A DNA stretch of 5,656 nt from positions 1-5,656 of the forward strand of contig JAGVUH010000381.1 in the NCBI GenBank assembly GCA_019136395.1, written 5' to 3'. Under the pieces are notes generated by a model. That model was not told the origin of the DNA. It saw only the letters and a program-made list of their open reading frames with translations, and did not search any database. The position numbers and the translations under genes are program-made. Within the stretch, counting starts at the first letter, position 1, and every line of letters starts with the position of its first letter. Shown in pieces: positions 4,147 to 5,656 of this stretch. Origin of the DNA: Gammaproteobacteria bacterium (lineage in GTDB: Bacteria; Pseudomonadota; Gammaproteobacteria; Chromatiales; Chromatiaceae).

Positions 4147-5656
4147 TCAGGGGCCGGCGGGTAACTGGGGATGGAAGAGCCGGAAGGTCGCGGTGATGAA
4201 GGCCAGTGCGTCGAGGCCGCGCCACACCACCGTGGGTCCCGGATGGCCATCGCCTTTGCGGCCGAGGAAGCCGCCGAGCTTCGCCACCCAGCGTAGCGCC
4301 TCGCCCAGGTTGGGCGGGGTGTCTGGCGGGGTGGTGGTGTGATGATGGTAGCAGGCGAGGGCCTGCCACTCGGCCTCGGCGAAGAAGACGGTGCACGGGA
4401 TCTCGGGCACCTCCCGTCCCAATTTGACCAGGGTCATCACCCGCCAGGCGACCACCAGGTCGAGGGCCAGGCAGGCCTGCAGGCTGTGGGCATCGGCCAG
4501 GCGGCGGTCCTCGAGGCGACAGCCGCTTTTGAGGGTGCGATGAAAGACCTCGATCTGCCAGCGCAAGGCATACCATTGGAGCCGTTCGCCGGCGTCCTCC
4601 CGGGTGTGGGTGGGGACGGTGGTGAGCAGCAGCCACTCCACGGCCTCCTGGCCCGCGGGGGGCTGGGGCTCGACGACGTAGACGGCCCACAGTGGCAGGG
4701 CTGGGGTGCGTAGGCGTTTTGGCGGCTGCAGGTCGATGGCGGCATAGCGCAGGTCCAACGCGGCGACCCGCCCCGGCCGGCCGCCGCGCGGCGGGATCGC
4801 CAGGCTCACGGTCCCGGCCACGGGCTGGGTGGCGAGGTGGTCCCACAGCGGGGTCAGTTCCTCACCCGCCACGACCCGCCGCTGGGTGGTGGCGTTGGCG
4901 CGGATCAGTAGGTCTGGCCCTTGGGGCGTCTGCGCGGCCTCCTGGAACAATTCGTAGAGATCGGCCTCGCGGTCGGCGATACAGATCAACTGGGTCTCCG
5001 GGCAGTGCGGTTGCCGCGCGGCGGTGCGCCGATAGCTGGTCAGCCAGCGCAGGCTTTCCTTCTCCTCGATCGGGCGCTCCTGGCGCCGCTGGGCCTGACC
5101 CAGGGTGGCGGGGTCGCGCGCCCATACCTGGATATCCACCAGGCCCAGCGGTATCCCCTGGGGGGTGAAGGCCAGGGTGTCGTGCAGTTTGAGCCCCTGC
5201 GCCCCATCGGCCCGGGTGTTGATCGGCCCCAGGCCGGTGGTGGCCGGATGGGCGTCATAATTGAGGCTGGTGGTGTCCTGCACCACCAGCACCCGCGGCT
5301 CGGCGGCGATGCGCCCGAGGGTGGTGGCGTAATGGGGCTGGAGTAAGGTCCAAGCGCAGCAGGCGCGGGCGCAGGCGGCCATCGGGCAAGTCGACCTGGC
5401 CAAATTCCTGCTCCGCCCAGGACGCGGCGGGGTCAGGGTCCACCGGCACCAACCGCCGCGGCGGCCGGGTGCACAACGGGGCTTGCCAGTCCGTGGCCAA
5501 GGGCAGGACATAGAGCGCCTTGGCACCCACCGTGCCATCCTGCCGGCCGCGACCGGCGGTGTCCCCCAGGCGTTGCCAGTTGGCGGCGCGGTAGACGGTG
5601 CCGGCATAGCGGCTTTCGTCGACGAAGGTTTCCAACAACAGGGGCGTGACCCCATA
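4147..5656 (-). pseudogene. IS4-family transposase with N-terminal DruA/DUF4338-like domain, frameshifted and 5'-partial
   Basis: Reading down from 5656 the frame gives YGVTPLLLETFVDESRYAGT, then VYRAANWQRLG, TAGRGRQD and ALYVLPLATDW. This pattern is characteristic of DUF4338, the family of Druantia protein DruA. Next is WAEQEFGQVDLPDGRLRPRLLRL, the start of a Tn5-type transposase DNA-binding domain. Near 5350 the frame shifts by one base and resumes at LLQPHYATTLGRIAAEPRVL, then runs to TGA 4147-4149. Compared with Tn5 transposase, about 38 residues (around 113 nt) of the DNA-binding domain are missing at the junction. The catalytic core is intact: Asp in VVQDTTSLNY (codon 5275-5277), Asp in IADREADLYEL (4972-4974), and Glu in the Y-R-E-K box YALRWQIEVFHRTLK (4549-4551). 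The tail (WVAKLGGFLGRKGDGHPG... ALAFITATFRLF) is the usual Tn5-family C-terminus. The start codon lies outside the window. No slippery heptamer is seen at the junction, and programmed frameshifting would not replace the missing residues. Active transposase from this copy is unlikely. Confidence 0.85.

Larger units (their letters stand above)
4117..5656 (-). mobile_element. IS4-family (Tn5-like) insertion sequence, partial
   Basis: The element runs off the right edge. Inside the window it contains the transposase remnant on the minus strand and, at its downstream end, a plausible IS50-like terminus at 4117. With the DruA-like N-terminal extension the full element should be longer than an ordinary 1.5-kb IS4 member, because more than 1.5 kb is already visible and the start of the gene is missing. 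It lies convergent to the exported-protein gene, with only 82 bases between that gene's stop and the probable IS end. Insertion here does not interrupt a visible gene. Confidence 0.75.

Noticed and set aside
5354..5655. Minus-strand continuation of the transposase core frame up to an ATG at 5655, giving 502 codons
   Set aside because: Above 5353 this frame is Arg/Pro/Trp-rich shadow; the DruA-like and DNA-binding sequence lies in the neighbouring frame.

Overview
The window is GC-rich and codon-biased towards G/C at third positions. It looks like a gammaproteobacterial chromosome; purple sulfur bacteria (Chromatiaceae and relatives) would fit, but that placement is an inference from style and from the kind of transposase and intergenic repeats, not from a phylogenetic marker.

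Positions 1-2897, plus strand, carry a dTDP-L-rhamnose locus in the order rfbB (only the last 75 codons), rfbA, rfbC, rfbD. RfbA makes dTDP-glucose from glucose-1-phosphate and dTTP, RfbB dehydrates it, RfbC epimerises the 4-keto-6-deoxy sugar and RfbD reduces it to dTDP-L-rhamnose for O-antigen or other surface glycans. rfbA and rfbC look intact. rfbD does not: after the first 15 codons about 32 codons are missing (roughly 95 nt by comparison with the E. coli protein) and the frame changes, so the NADPH-binding Rossmann loop is lost.

The spacers in this locus are unusual. A (CTCAG)4 microsatellite lies before rfbA. An inverted pair of about 58-bp C/G-rich palindromic repeats brackets rfbC on both sides. 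A cluster of short tandem repeats lies directly before rfbD.

Positions 2898-4034 hold a monocistronic-looking gene with a plausible sigma70-type promoter, a good ribosome binding site and a clear signal peptide. It encodes a 337-residue exported protein of no family I recognise, with two cysteine pairs.

From about 4117 to the right edge, on the minus strand, is the 3' part of an insertion sequence. It encodes an IS4-family (Tn5-like) transposase with an intact DDE catalytic core. Upstream of the Tn5-type DNA-binding domain there is a second domain that resembles DUF4338/DruA, the family that includes the Druantia anti-phage protein DruA. This gene is also broken: about 38 codons of the DNA-binding region are missing and the frame shifts near 5350. 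Two similar-sized (about 0.1 kb), frame-disrupting gaps within 3.3 kb are either real decay at a repeat-rich site or an assembly fault; the sequence alone cannot decide. No RNA genes or CRISPR arrays were seen, and no gene-free stretch exceeds 300 bases.
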